64,000 bases of DNA from Baylisascaris procyonis (GCA_037389465.1 JAZARR010000170.1:868001-932000), one strand, 5' to 3'; positions 14,254 through 28,429 are shown, numbered from the stretch's first letter. The notes: generated by a model from the letters alone, not told the origin. Made by a program: numbers and translations.

Positions 14254-14259
<6 letters not shown>

Positions 14260-14314
<55 letters not shown>

Positions 14315-14328
14315 TATACATACATATA
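14260..14328. repeat. (TA)n microsatellite
   Basis: Uninterrupted TA dinucleotides grade into TATACA variants. It marks the junction between the (TTTTA)n array and a TTTAG/TTTTC block. Confidence 0.97.
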
Positions 14329-14379
14329 TATTTATGTGCATATATTGATTTTTTTTAACCAATGTATGTGCATATATTG

Positions 14380-15070
14380 GTTTAGTTTTCTTTTTAGTTT
14401 CATTTTCTTTCAGTTTAGTTTTCTTTTAGTTCAGTTTCCTTTCAGTTTAATTCTCTTTTTGTTTAGTTTTCTTTTAGTTTGCTCGTCTTCTTTTAATTTT
14501 GTTTTCCTTGAGTTAGGTTTTCTTTTAGTTTCATTTTCTTTGTGTTTAGTTTTCATTTAGTTCAGCTTTATTTTAGTTTAGTTTCTTATTAGTTTAGTTT
14601 TCTTTTAGTTTTGTTTTCTTTTAGTTCAGTTTTCTTTCATTTTGGTTTCCTGTTCGTTTAGTTTGCTCTTCGTTTTTGATTAGTTTAGTTTTCTTTCTGC
14701 CTAGTTGTTCTCTTTTAGTTTCGTTGTCTTCGAGTTTAGTTTTCTTTTAGTTCAGCTTTTTTTAGTTTTGTTTCATTTTAGTTTAGTTTTCGTTTAGTTT
14801 CGTTTACTTTTAGTTTTGTTTTCTTTTAGTTTTAGTTTTTTCCGTTTAATTTTAGTTTAATTTTTTAGTTTTCGTTTTTAGTTTTAGTTCCTCTTCGGTT
14901 TTCGTTTCGTTATAATTCTAGTCTGGTTTTAGCTTTGTTTCTTTTTTTTTAGTTTTTGTTTTTGTTCTGTTTTCTGTTTTGTTTCAATTTTTGTTTAGCT
15001 TTCATTTTTGTTTTCGCTTTTTGGTTTTCTTTCAGTTTTTTTATTTTTTAGAATTTTTGGGGGCGCGGAT
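14380..15070. repeat. (TTTAGTTTTCT)n block 1
   Basis: A different simple repeat built from TTTTAGTTTAGTTTTCTT-like units, about 10-11 bases per unit, with TTCG and CAG variants. It is distinct from the pentamer array. The same class recurs at 21841-22065, 22870-22975, 28430-29245, 31310-33655 and 36530-38330. Confidence 0.85.
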
Positions 15071-15079
15071 CGTTTTTTT

Positions 15080-15310
15080 TTTTTTTGAAATATTTTGGAA
15101 AAAATTCATTCCTTTCGCCTCATTTTTTGTTAATTTTATTTTATTTATTTTATTTTATTTACATTATTTATTTTTTTACCAGTTAGCTTATTTTATGTCA
15201 TTTTATTTTATTTACTTCATTTATTTTGTATCATTTTTCTATTACATTTATTCTATTTTACTCATTCGTAATGTTTATTTAATTTAATTTTATTTTTATT
15301 TTATCTAGTT
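15080..15310. repeat. Non-pentamer module, copy 1 (second copy at 29265-29500)
   Basis: It contains TTTCGCCTCATTTTTYRTTA followed by an irregular T-rich segment ending TTACTCATTCGTMWTTTTTAT. The same order of landmarks follows the TTTAG block at 29265-29500, which shows that block and module were duplicated together. Confidence 0.75.
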
Positions 15311-15367
15311 TGGTTTTCACTTAATTTCATTTGTTTTCCCTAAATCCTTCTATTTTATTTGAAAAAT

Positions 15368-15369
<2 letters not shown>

Positions 15370-15431
<62 letters not shown>
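15370..15431. repeat. (TA)n microsatellite
   Basis: About 31 TA units, pure. T-rich array resumes after a short AT-rich stretch. Confidence 0.97.
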
Positions 15432-15435
<4 letters not shown>

Positions 15436-18400
15436 ACTGAATTGATGCATATCCTATATATCTTATTTAACTGTAAATATGTGAAAATTTAACAAAATTT
15501 TACTTGCTTTTATTCTATTCCATTTTATTTTATTTTATTTTATTTTATTTTATTTTATTTCATTCTATTCATTTCATTCATTTTATTCCACTTATTTTAT
15601 TCTATTATATTTATATTGTTAATACTATTCCTTTCCTTTTATTTATTTTATCTTATTTCTTTATTTACTACATTTTAATCATTCCATCTCATTTGTTTTA
15701 TTTATTTTACTTTATTTACTTTTTCATTTCATTTCGTATCTGTTGTTCTCATTTTGTTTTATTTTATTTTATTTTATCTTATTTTGTTTATTTCATTTCG
15801 GTTTAATTTTATTTTATTCCGTTTCTTTATTTTAATTTTATTTGATTTGATCTTATCCAGTTTTGTTATTCTTATTTGTTTTATTTTATTTTATTTCATT
15901 TTTTTATTTTATTTTATTTATTTTTCATCTGTTTTATTTTATTTTCTTTTATTCTATTTTGTTTCACCTCATTACATTTTATTCTATTTTACTTATTTTA
16001 CTTTATTAGTTTCATTTTATGTATTTTATTCTACTTATTTTATTTTATTCATTTCGTTCCATTTGTTTTATTTATTCAATTAATTTATTTTATCTACTTT
16101 ATTTTATTTATTATAATTTCTTTACTTTATTCATTTTATTTTGTTTATTTTATCTGTTTTGTTTTAATTAGTTCATTTATCTTATTTGTTTTATTTCATT
16201 CAACTTATTTATTTAACTGAGTTTAATTTATTTAAATTATTCTATTTAATCTGTTTCTAGTATTTATTTTCTTTCACTTATTTCTTAATTTTATTTCATT
16301 TTTTTATTTGTTTTATTTATTCTATTTTATCCATTTTATTTGATTTTGTTTTATTTCAGCTGATTTTATTCCAATGTGTTTATTTTATTTCTTTTATTTA
16401 CATTTTTTTCAAATTATTTTGCCTGATTGGTTTCATTTATTTTTTTTTTATTTCTTCGATTAGTTTTATCAAATTTGTTTTATTCAATTTATTTTATTCA
16501 TTTATTCCATTTATCTGTCTTATTTTATTTAATTTATTTCAATTTTATTTGCCTAATTTTGTTGATCTTATTCCATTTTTTTTATCTATTTCATTTCATT
16601 TATTTCATTTGCTTTATTTTATTTATTATACTTTATTTTTTCATTTCTTTTCGTTTTATTGAACTCACTTTTTTAATTTAATGCGATTTATTTAATTTAT
16701 TTTTCTCATTCTACTTATTGTATTTATACTTTTTGCTTATTTTGTTTACTTTGTTTCATTTTATATTATCTCCTTTATTTTATTCCATTTGTTTGATTTT
16801 GTTTAGTTTACTTTATTTATTTCATTTTATTCTATTTTATTTATTTTATTGTTTTACTTCATCTATTCTATTTTGGATTTAACTTATTATATTTCATTTT
16901 ATATCATTTTCTTTCGTTACTGTATCTCATTTTATTTATTTTACTTGTTCTATCTTATTTCATTTTATTCTATCTTATTTTATTTAATTGCATTTCCTAT
17001 TATTTTTTTGTTTTATTTTACTCTGTTTTATTTTATCTTGTTTCAGTCTGTTTCATTTCTTTTATTCAGTTTATTTTATCAATTTTAGATTATTTTATTG
17101 TAATATTTTATTTCAGTTTGTTATTTTGTTACATTTATTCTGTTTTATTTTATTCTACTTTACTTCTTCCATTTTCTTTCGTTTTGTTTTATTTTATTTA
17201 TTTTATTTTATTTTACTTCATTTCACTTATTTTATTTTACTTTATTTTACTTTATTCCGTCAATTTTACGTGGTCTAATTTTATTTATTCTATTTTATTT
17301 TATTATTTTATTTCACTTGTTGTGTTTTATTTTATTTTGTTTTGTCTTGCTCCATTCTGTTCTACGTTTTTATTTTATTTTATTCTGCTTTATCTCATTT
17401 ATTTCGTTTTACTTAATTTATTTTATTTGTCTCATACATTTTATTCCCTTTATTTTGTTTTATTTTTTTTTTTTACTTTGTTTATTTCGTCCTATCTCAT
17501 TGTGTTTCACTTTATCTTGTTTCATTTTATTCATTTTATGTTTTATATATCTGATTTTATTTTTTTTTCTTTCATTGATTTTATTTATTTTATTTGTTTT
17601 ACTTTATTTTATTCTATTCTATTTTTTTTACTCATTCTACTTATTTTATTTATTTGCTATTGTTTATCTATTTCACTTTATTAATTTTATTTCATTTATT
17701 TTATACATCCTGTTTTACTTATCTCATTTCTTTCATTTTATTTATCTCATTTTGTGTATTTTATTTCGTCCATTTTGTTTAATTTGTTTTGTTATTTTAT
17801 TCAATTTTATTTATTTCATTTACGTTTAACAATCTTGTTTATTTTATTCCTCTTATTTTGTTCATTATATTTTATGTATTAATTTTTTTTATTCGTTCTT
17901 CTTTTTCTATTTATTTGATTTTATTTATTTATTTTACTTCATTTTATTTATTTTGTTTCATTTCTTCCATACATGCTATTTAATTTATTTTATTTGTTTC
18001 ATTTATTTTAACTTCTTTATTTCGTTTTTTTCATTATATTTTGCTTCTTATAATTTATCTGTCTTCTTTCATTTATTTTATCCATCTCATTCTCGACGTT
18101 TTATTTCGTCTCTTTTGTTTAATTTTTTTTTTTTTCTTTTATTGATGTTATTTTTTTCATTTTATTTTTGTTTTATTTACTTTGTTTGTTCTTTATCTAT
18201 TCTACTTGTTTTATTTTATCTGTTTTCTTTTATTAATTCATTTGTTTTATGTTATTTATTTTATTTGTTTTATTTACTTTGCTTAATTCATTTTATTTAT
18301 TCCTTTTATTTTTCTAATTCTTTCTGTTTTTTTTGCTTTACTTTATTTATTCTATTCCATTCACCTCATGGATCGCATTTTATTTATTCTATTCATTTCA

Positions 18401-20190
18401 TTTATTTTAACTTATGCGTTTTATTTTATTTATTATATTTTCCATCTTTTATTTTTTCACCTTATTTGATTTATTCTGTTCCACTCATTGTATATGTATG
18501 CACAGTATTTACATATTTATTTCTTTTAGTTTATTCTATTTAATTAACTGATATTATTTATCCTGGTTATTTTATTTTATTTTACGTATTTTGTTTTATT
18601 TATTTTATTTCATTTTTATTCCTCTTATTTTATTTTATCTGCTTGATTTCATTCATTCCACTTTATTTATTTTATTTTCAGTGTATTTTCCTTTTTTATT
18701 TCATTTACTTAGTTTAACTGATCGTATTCATCTTGTTTTGTTTTATTTATTTTATTTCATTTATCTTATTTCACTTGTTTATTTCATTTCATTAATTGAA
18801 TTTAATTTATTGAATGTAGTCGATTTTCTCAATTTGTTTTGTTTCTTTCATTTAATTTGTCTTATTGATTTTATTTGCTTTATTTGTTTTATTTATTTTA
18901 TTCACTTTACTTCATTAATTTTGCATTATTTTATTCGTTTCGTTATATTTTATTCATTTTGTTTTATTTACTTCACCCTGTTTATCTTACTTTATTTCTT
19001 TATTTTTACTTATTTCAAAATGATTTTTTCACTATTCATCTTATTTTGACATTTTACTGATTTCATTTTATTTATTGCATTGCGTTTATTTTATTTTACT
19101 TGTTCTATTTATTTATTTTATATTGTTTATTTTATTTCATCTGCTCCATTCAATTTTTTTCTTATTTTATTTTTTTTACTTCATTTATTTCATTCATCTC
19201 GTTTATTTCATTTTATTCATTTTATTTGTTTCATTTAAATTGACTTATTTGTTTTATTTGATTTATTGTATTTTCCTTGCTGTATTTGATTTATTTTATT
19301 CTCTTTGTCGATTTTAATTTATTATATTAGTGCCGTTTTATTTTTTATTTTTTCATTCCATTTTGTTGATTTCATTCTATTTCCTTTATTTTTGCTGATT
19401 TGATTTTGCTTGTTTCGTTTTGCTTATTTTATCCTTTTTGTTTTATTTATTTTATCTGCTTTGTTTTATTTATTCTATTGTACTTATTTTAATTTATTCG
19501 TTTTATTTATTTCTTCTCCTTCTTTTATTTATTATATTTTATTTATTTTCACTTTATTTTGTTTGTTTCATTTTATTCATTTAATCTCATGTGTTTTGTT
19601 TACTCGATTTTGTTCTATTTATTTTGTTTTATTTATTTTATTTTATTTACTTCATCTAATTCTTATCTTCCTTCTTTCGTCATTTGTTTTATCAATTCTA
19701 TTTTGCTTATTTGATTCATTTATTCTACATATTATATTATTTATCTGGTTTGTTTTATTTGTTTTCTTGACTTTTTTAAATTTATTTTGTTTCATTCATT
19801 CTATCTCATTTATTTCTTTTTATTTATCTTGCTTTACTTGTTGTATTTGATTTATCTTTTATTTTATCTTATTTTTATTGTTTTTATTTCGTTTACTTTA
19901 TTGCACTCATTCTATTTAATTTTGTTTTCTTTTATGTATTTCCTCTACTTATTGTGTTTATTGCCCTTCATTCATTTTACTTATATCGTTTTATTTTATT
20001 TTATTTGTTTTATCCAACTTATTTACTTTGTTTTGTTTATTTAGTTCGTTCGTTTCATTCATCTTGTTCTACTCAATTCATGTTGTTTGTTCTTTTTATT
20101 AAATCTGTTATTCACTCGATTTTCCTCATTATATTTATTCGTTTTAGTCGGTATATTTCTTTTGTTTTACTAATCTCATTTCAGTCATTC
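15432..20190. repeat. T-rich degenerate (TTTTA)n array
   Basis: This is 4.8 kb of degenerate TTTTA repeat, with a pure tract at about 15522-15560. The segment 15522-15740 is alignable with 26228-26480, sharing the pure tract, TTATTCTATTATATTTATAT and the ATTCCATCTYATTTGTTTTA stretch. Open frames here, such as 196 codons at 17953-18543, are low-complexity by-products. Confidence 0.85.
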
Positions 20191-20396
20191 AATACTTTAA
20201 AAAAGGCCAGTTTTTGAAAACATGAGGGTAAAGAAGAAGCGCTGTCGGAAGCAGTGAACGTTTCAAGTACTGGAAAAAAGCCAATTTTTAAAATAGATTA
20301 CTGTAGGCGAAATGCGCTGTAAGAGCGAAGGCAGGTTTGAGCTATTGGAAAGAAGCCAATTTTAAAAAACACGTTGAATCAATAGCGGTTTCGTTG
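20191..20396 (+). repeat. 75-bp motif cluster, three units
   Basis: Units begin near 20192, 20268 and 20343, spaced 75-76 bp. The stems read GTACTGGAAAAAAGCCAATT and CTATTGGAAAGAAGCCAATT. The GC-richer half has AAATGCGCTGTAAGAGCGAA and GGCAGGTTTGAG. The last unit ends in TAGCGGTTTCGTTGAGTT before array resumes. Confidence 0.88.
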
Positions 20397-20901
20397 AGTT
20401 GTTTATTTTATTTTGTTTACTTTATTTACCTCAACTTGTTTGTTTTATTTTATTTTATTAATTTTATCTCTTTTGTTATTTTATCTGTTTTGTTTTTTCA
20501 ATTTCCTTTACTGATTTCATTATTTTCTTTTTTGTTTTATTTTTTTTACATATTCCATCCTATCAATTTTGTTTATTTTATTTAATTCAACTGATTTGTT
20601 TTACTTATTTTATGTCGCTAAATGTATTTCATTTATTTGATTTATCCAACTTTATGTATTCTATCTTCTTTACTTTTTTAAATTTATTTTATATATTTCA
20701 TCTCGTTTATTCTATTTTCTTTCTTCCATTTACTTTACTTAATTTATTTTATTGATCCGATTTTATTCCTTTGTTTTACTTTATTTTCCTCATTCCATGC
20801 TGTTTATTTTATTTCACTTTTTTTATTGCTTTTTATTCATTTTATTTATTATACTTGTTATTCGGTTTATTTTATGTATTTTATTCGATTATTGTTTATA
20901 A
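20397..20901. repeat. T-rich array module that follows the 75-bp motif
   Basis: It contains the TTTATCCAACTTTATGTATT landmark and its flanks. Similar modules come after the motif clusters at 39487, 42743 and 47051, at 39900-40200, 43010-43340 and 47170-47480. Confidence 0.7.
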
Positions 20902-20945
20902 ACATATATATATATATATGTACATATATATTTGTTTATTTATAC

Positions 20946-21036
<91 letters not shown>

Positions 21037-21056
21037 GTATATGTATATATATATAA
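20902..21056. repeat. (TA)n and (TATATG)n microsatellite
   Basis: TA dinucleotides surround about seven tandem TATGTA hexamers (20947-20988), then revert to TA. This is a compound microsatellite. Confidence 0.95.
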
Positions 21057-21480
21057 TGCATGCATGTAAGCACATGTGCAATTTCCATTTCAACCGTTTT
21101 AGTTTTTATCAATGTGCAAACACTTGCAAGTTCCGATCGACGGAACTTGTGTTTTTCTTTTTCGCGTTTTCGCGTTCTCTCCTTTTAATGTTGTGATTTT
21201 TGTTTGATGCATTTTTGAGATTATTTAAGTGCACCATTAATTAAAAACATGAGATTATTTAAGAACTATGAGTGCAAAATAAAATATAAAAATGAACAAG
21301 AAGATAGTAAAAATAGATATCCTAAGAAAAGAACAAAGATCTGAGAGGTGTACACGTTTCGGCCCTTATTCGTTTAAAAAAACGCGAAAAAGAAAAACAA
21401 GAGAACGATTTCTATATATATGACCTTTTATCTTATTCGGCTGACCTTTTTTTATCTTCTTCTTACAATTTCTGTATATA

Positions 21481-21482
<2 letters not shown>
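21057..21482. other. Small ordinary-composition island with a perfect hairpin
   Basis: This is mixed sequence without a credible gene. It carries the inverted repeat CAAGTTCCG (21127-21135) and CGGAACTTG (21141-21149) around a 5-base loop. Nothing else is recognisable. Confidence 0.7.

Positions 21483-21559
<77 letters not shown>
21483..21559. repeat. (TA)n microsatellite
   Basis: About 38 pure TA units inside the small island. The minus-strand open frame through it is a Tyr-Ile repeat and is not coding. Confidence 0.97.
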
Positions 21560-21560
<1 letters not shown>

Positions 21561-21840
21561 CAACCTTAAAAAATCCCCAGAAAAAAACGAGAAAGATAAG
21601 TCACAATTTTTAAGCAGTATTTTCCACTGCTTTGGGATGGGGATGCTGGTAATAGGTGAGTGCCGGAACAACGTGAGTTGGCAGTGGGTATCGATTAGCT
21701 GCTAAAGTGGTGAGGGTTCCGATTAACTTGTAAACGGGTAAGGATGTCGGTGAGGTGTTAAAGTGTTAAGCGTTTTGGTTAGTTTGAAAAGGGGTAAGGG
21801 TTCCGACATGCTTTCTTAGTTTTCCGTTTTTTAAAAGCTT
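21560..21840. other. Island continued, with a GGGTAAGGGTTCCGA-type short repeat
   Basis: Purine-rich mixed sequence. GTGAGGGTTCCGATTA (about 21710) and GGTAAGGGTTCCGACA (about 21794) form an imperfect direct repeat. No gene or RNA is recognised. Confidence 0.55.
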
Positions 21841-22065
21841 TTTTAGCTTTTGTTCCAATTTTTGTTTTGTTTCAGTTATTGTTTTAGTTTATTTCTATTT
21901 TTTGTTTTAGTTTTCGTTTTCAGTTTTAGTTCTGCTTTTTTTTGTTTTAATTTTATTCTTCGTTTCATTTTTTCAGTTTTTGTTTCAGTTCTTTCCGTCT
22001 TTGTTTTAGTTCTTGTTTTACTTCCTTTTTCTTTTACTTTTAATTTTGGTTTTTACATTTTATTT
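21841..22065. repeat. (TTTAGTTTTCT)n block 2
   Basis: A short block of TTTTAGTTTTCGTTTTCAG-type units, the same class as 14380-15070. Confidence 0.8.
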
Positions 22066-25000
22066 ATTTAATCCGTTTTGTTTTATCTATTGTATTTGTT
22101 TCATTTTATTTATTTGATTCATTTGATCTAATTTAACTTATATATTTTATTTATTGTATTTGGATTCTTCTATTTTATTTGTTCAGTTTTATTTATTTTA
22201 TTTATCCCTTTTGAAGTATTTTATCTTCTTTCTTTTGTTTAAGTTATTTCATTTTATTTACTTTGTTTTACTTATTCCGTTTTATTTACTTAATTTATCT
22301 CATTTTATTTATTTTATGTTGTTTTTTTTTACCTTGTTAATTTATTTTGTTCGTCCTCTTATCATTTTATTTATTTCGTTTTTATTATTTTTTTTATTTC
22401 ATTCAATTCAATATATTTGTTTTATTTTATAGGTTTTATTTATCCTATCTTATTGACTTACTTTATCTTATATAATTTGCATTATTTGATTTTATTTTTT
22501 CAATTCTATTTGTTTTAATGTAACGATTTTATTTCTTTTATTTTTTTATTTCATTTATTTTATTTTTTTCACTTTTTTGTTAGTTTTACCTATTCTATTT
22601 TGTTTATTTTATTTTCTTTATTTTATTCATTTTCTTGTATTTATTTTATTTATTTCCTTATTTTATTTGATTTTCTTCGTTTAATTTAACTTATTTATTT
22701 TATTTATTTTTTTTTGCTTCTTATTATTTCATTTTATTTATTTGATTCTATTTGTCTTATTTTAACGATTTTATTTTGTTTATTTCGTTTTATTTCTTTT
22801 ATTTCATTTATTTTAATTGTTTCATTTTATTTTTTCATTTATTTCATTTGTTTCGCCTTTTCTTTTGAATTGGTTCTGTTGTTTCAGTTAAGTTCTCTTT
22901 TAGTTTAGTTTCTTTTTGTTCAGTTCTTTTCTTTTAGTTTTGTTTTCTTCGTGTTTAGTTTTCTTTTAGTTTAATATTTTATTTATTTCATTTCATCTAT
23001 ATAATTTATTTAATTTATTTTGTTTTGTTTTATTTTATGCATTTCACTTTTTTAAATTTTTTTTTTTAATTTTATATATCTTATTTCATTTTGCTTATTT
23101 TAATTTTATTCATTCAGTTTGATCAGGTTTGTTCATCTAACTGAATTTAAATTATTTATTTCACTTTTTTTTTATTTATCTTCTTTTGTTTATGTTATTT
23201 GTTTGCTCATCTTATTTATTTCACTCTATTTCTGCTATTTATTTTATTTTATTCATTTTGTTTTATTTGTTTTATTTTTTTTAATATATAATTGATTTAT
23301 TTTATTTATTCCATTCATTTTATTTAATTTATTTGCTCGATTTCATCGGTTGTATTTACTCTGTTCTGTTTGTTTTAGTTTACTTATTTCATTATGTCTG
23401 TTTTATTTATTTTGTTTCATTTGCTCATTTACTTTATTTTATTCATTTTATTTTTTTAAATTTTACTATCTTATTTCATTTATTTCATTTTATTTGCTTT
23501 ATTCTATCTATTTTATTTACTCTATTTTATTTATTTTCTTTGACTCCCTTGGTTTATTTCATTTGATTTCTTTTGTTTTCTTAATTTCATTTATCTTACT
23601 TCATTTCTTTTTTCATTTTCTTTTCACTTTCTTATATATTTTATTTTCATTTTTTATTCTATTTATCTAATTCTTTATATTTTATTTTATTTTATTTCAG
23701 CTATTTCATCTTTTATTTTTATTTTATATATCTTATTCATTTTATCTTACTTATTTTAATTTTATTCATTCAACTTAATCTAATTTATTCATTTACTCGA
23801 TTTAAATAATTTATTTCATTATATTTATTTTATTTATCTTATTTTATTAATTTTGTTTATTTTATTTGTCTGCTCATCTTATTATTTTGTTTTATTTATG
23901 TTATTTATTCTATTTTATTCATTTTGTTTTATTTATTCTGTTTATTTCATTCTATTTAACCTTCTTATTTTATGTAGTTCAATTCATTTAATTTATTTTT
24001 TCATTCCGCTTATGCTATTTACTTTTCTTTATTTATTTTGTTTACTCTGTTCCACCACATTTATTTTATTTTATTTCTTTTATTTTATTTAAGTTATTTA
24101 TTCAATGAGTATAATTTATTTATTTTGTTATATTTGTCTTGTTTTTTTAAATTTTCTTTTTACTTATTTTTTTCACTTTTTCCACTCTATTATTTTTATT
24201 TATTTCCTTTATTCTTTTTTTCCTTGTATTTCATTCCTCTTGTTTTATTTATTTTGTTCGCCTTATTTTATTCACTTTATTTTATTTCTTTCACTTTATC
24301 TATTTTATTTTATTTTATTTGTTTTGTTTATTTTAAACCATTTATCTCACTTATTCTGTTCTACTTATTTTATTTTATTTTATTCGCTTATTCTTTTTTC
24401 TTTCATTTTATTTTGCTTATTTTATTTCTTTATTTTATTCATTGTCCCTTGTTTGTTTTATATTTTTATTTATTTATTTAATTTATTTATTATATTGACT
24501 TCATTTTAATTAATTATATTTTATTACTTGTATACATTTTATTTTCTTCATTCACCTTATTTTTTGTATGATTTATTTTATTTTATTTTATTTTATTTTA
24601 TTTATTTCATTCCATTTATTCAACCTATTTTATTTTGTTTATTTGATTTACTTCATTTTACTTCTTCTATTTACTTCATTTTGATTTATTATATTTTATT
24701 TATTTCATTCATCTTATTTTATTTTATCTTCTTTTAGCTTACTTATTTTATTCTGCTTATTTATTTCACTCGTTTTGTTTTATTTATTTTTTTATTTTAT
24801 TTCATTTATTTCATCTACTTTATTTTATCAATTGTGATTTGTTTATTCTATTCACTTTATTTCGTTTATTCCATTCAACTTGTTTTATTTATTTTATTTA
24901 TCTTATTTCATTTATTTTCTTTTATTATTTTATCTTATTTTTTTTTGCATTGTTTTATTTATTTCATTTTATTTTATTTTTTTCATTATATTTAATTCAT

Positions 25001-27784
25001 TCTGTCTTGTCAGTTTCGCTTTTTTTTATCTTTTTTATTTTATTTTATTATCTTATTTCGTTCATTCCGTCTTGTTTTTTTTATTCATTTCATTTATTTT
25101 GTTCTGTTTTGTTTACTTTTTTCGCTTATTTTACTTTATTTTATATATTTTGTTCTATTTATTTCATTTTTCATCTCATTTATTTTATTTATTTTATTTA
25201 TTCCAATTGCTTTGTTCATTTTGTTTATTTTATTTATTTCGTTTCATTTTATTTGCTTATTTCTTTTATTTACTTTGATTATTTTATTTACTGCTTACTA
25301 CATGTTCTACTCAAGTCATTTATTTTATTTCATCTTATTCATTTTATTCTGTTTATCCTGTTTATCTCATTTATCTTATTTTATTTTATTTCATTTTCTT
25401 TTATTTTACTTATCCTATTTTATTTTTATCTTATTTGGTTTAATTTTTTTCACTTTCTTTTTATTCATTTTATTTCATTCTATTTTATTCATTTATTCTA
25501 TTTTGTTTCATTCTGTTTTACTTTATTTTGATTTTATTTGGCTTCTTTTCTCTTCTTTTATTGTATTTTGTTTTATTTTATTTTGTTTTGTTTTATTTTA
25601 TTTTATTTCATTTCATTTTATTTTATTTTATTGTTTTATTTTTTTTCATTTAGTCTAATTTTATTATTTTGTTTCATTTTATTTTATTTTAGTTTGTTCA
25701 ATTTTTGTTCAATTTTATTTCACTTTGTCTTATTTTATTTATTTTATTTTATTTTATTATTTTATTTTATTTCATATTTGTTTTATTTCATTGTATTCTA
25801 TTTTTTTTTATTATTTTATTTCATTTTATTTTGTTTTTCTTTATTTCATTTTATTCTACTTTATTCTATTTTATTTTGTTTTATTTTATTTCATCTTATT
25901 TATTCTGATTTATTTATTTCATTTACATTATTCATTTTGTTTTATTTCCTTCGTTTATTCAATTTGATTTTCTCCTTATTTTATTTTATTGCTTACATTT
26001 TGTTCATTTCACTATTTCGTTTTCCTGATTTTTTTCCTTCATTTTAATTATTCTACTTCATTTGTTTTATTTAATCTGTTTTGTTTGTTTTGTTTTATTA
26101 TCTTATTTTATTTTACTTCGTTTTTTTCGTTTTATTTTATTCTATTCTGTTCTATTTTTTTGATTTTATTTTATTCTTTTTTATTTTATTTTATTTTATT
26201 TCACTTATTGTATTTCATTTTGTTTTACTTTATTTTATTTTATTTTATTTTATTTTATTTTATTTTATTTTATTTTATTTTATTTTATTTTATTCGTTTC
26301 ATTTCATTCATTTTATTCCATTTATTTTATTCTATTATATTTATATTACTTATTTTATTCCATTTATTTTATCTTATTTCTTTTATTTACTACTTTTTAA
26401 TTATTCCATCTTATTTGTTTTATTTTTTTATTGTTTTATTTATTTTGCTTTATTTACTTATTCATTTTATTTCGTATATGTTGTTTTATTTATTTTATTT
26501 ATTTTTGTTTTATATATCTTATCCATTTGATTTGATTTGTTTAATTAATTTAGTCAAATTTAATTTATCTAATTTATTTTAATCTATTTATTTTCTTTTA
26601 TGCATCCTATTTATTTATTTTTTGTTTAATTTATATACTTTGCTTTATTCGTTATACTATATTTATTTTATCCATTTTATTTGGTTTCTTATATTTCCTT
26701 TCATTGATTTATTTTGCTTATTTTGTTATATTTGTTTCATTTAATTCATTTTTGCTTAACCTACATCATTTTATTTTGTATCCTTGATTCTTTTATTTCA
26801 TTTGTTCTATTTTAATATATTATATATAATACCACATATTATTTTACTCCATAAATTCTATTTCATTTTATTTTATTTGTTCGATTCATTGTTTATTGAT
26901 TTCATTTTCTTACCTTATTTCATTTTAATTCATTTTACTTAATTTACTTTCTTTTATTTTGTTTCGTTTCACTTTGTTTTATTTTGTTTTGTTTCATTTT
27001 ATTCATTTCATTCTGTTTGTTATATTTCGTTTATCCGTTTCATTTTCTTCTATTTATTTGTTGTACTTGTTTTACTTTATTTGTTTTATTTTGTTTTATC
27101 TTTTTTACCATATTCATTCTATCCATTTTATTTTATTAATTTTATTTATTTTCTTTATTCTGTTTTATTTTGTTTTATTTTATTTCAATTTAATCTGTTA
27201 TGTTTATTTAATTTAATTCATTTTATTTTATTTATATCATTTATTTTGCTTTATTTCAGTTCTTTTACTTATTTCATTTCACTTATTTTATCTTATCCCT
27301 TCCCTTTCAATATATTTCGTTTGTTTGGTTTTTTTGTGTACTTTATTTTGTTTATTATAATTTATTTATTTTATTCATTTTATTTACTTTATTTTATTTT
27401 ATCTGATTTGCTTTTTTATTTCATTTCTTTGTTTTGTTCACCTCATTTTATTTTATTTCATTTGTTTTACTTATTTAATTGACTTTGTTCTATTTATTTT
27501 ATTTTATTCCTTTGTTTTATTTTATCTCATTTTATCTTATTTTACTTTATATTATATTATTTTATTTTATTTTATTTCATTTTATTTTATTTTATTTTAT
27601 TCTGTTTCATTCATTCTATTCTGTGTTATTCTGTTTCTTTTATTTCACTTGTTTTCCTTTGTTTATTTTGTTTGATTTATTTTACTTCGCTTTAGTTTAT
27701 TTCGTTTTATTTTTCTTTAACGTATTTTATTTTTCTTTGATTTATTTTCTCTAATCATTATTTTATTTAAGTTATTTCCTTTCT

Positions 27785-27789
<5 letters not shown>
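22066..27789. repeat. T-rich degenerate (TTTTA)n array
   Basis: This is 5.7 kb of degenerate TTTTA repeat with a pure tract at 26231-26294. It includes 22485-22975, which repeats at 30930-31410. It also includes 26693-27190, which repeats 12368-13060. The long hydrophobic open frames (for example 230 codons at 24839-25531) are translations of simple repeat and are not annotated. Confidence 0.85.
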
Positions 27790-27974
<185 letters not shown>

Positions 27975-27992
27975 TGTATGTGCGCGCATAAA

Positions 27993-28077
27993 ATCATTCG
28001 GGTCTTGGCGCTGCGAAGCTCCTTGCTGATTGCTTTCGAATTTTAATCTGAAACGGATTAGATACTCAGCTAATGAA
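27993..28077 (+). repeat. 85-bp element, copy 1 (second copy at 38925-39010)
   Basis: It starts ATCATTCGGGTCTTGGCGCT and ends GATACTCAGCTAATGAAA. The second copy shares the same order of landmarks (TTGGCGCTGC, TTCGAATT, TAATCT, AAACGG, GATACTCAGCTAATGAA), while flanking sequence differs. It is an ordinary-composition element in a T-rich sea; its nature is unknown. Confidence 0.8.
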
Positions 28078-28195
28078 ATGGTTTTATATGATTACTGCGC
28101 GCTGAGTTCGTTCTTAACTTTTTTGTATGTGCGTAGAATTCGTTGTCTAGGCAGGGTGGCTGCATATTTCTCAAAGGGTTTCAAAAAAATTCATC
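28078..28195. other. Remainder of the small island; nothing recognised
   Basis: About 120 bp of mixed composition continuing the 85-bp element. It is absent from the second copy, where array follows instead. Confidence 0.5.
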
Positions 28196-28429
28196 TATTT
28201 TGCCTTATTTTTTCATTTGCTTCATTCTATTTATTTTCATTTTATTTATCTAAGCTTTTTCATTAAATTCATTTAGTTTCTTTTATTTTATTTGATTTGT
28301 TTACTTTATTCCATTATTTTTATCTCTTTAATTTTATTATATTTTATTTATTTCTTCCACTTTTGTTTTTTTATTTAATTTATTTATTTTATTTAATTTT
28401 TCTCCTATTTAATCATTTATTTATTTGTC

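Larger units (their letters stand above)
11768..14259. repeat. T-rich degenerate (TTTTA)n array; right arm of the inverted repeat
   Basis: From here the + strand is T-rich (TTTTA/TTTATTTTATTTCATT units), the reverse of the polarity seen before 10560. Segments 12091-12125, 12368-12491 and 12858-12986 are reverse complements of parts of 8821-10384. The same segments recur in direct orientation about 14.2 kb downstream (26693-26808 and 26940-27190). No gene is supported. Confidence 0.85.

Noticed and set aside
20896..21093. Tyr-Ile repeat frames over TA tracts
   Set aside because: Direct translation of (TA)n.
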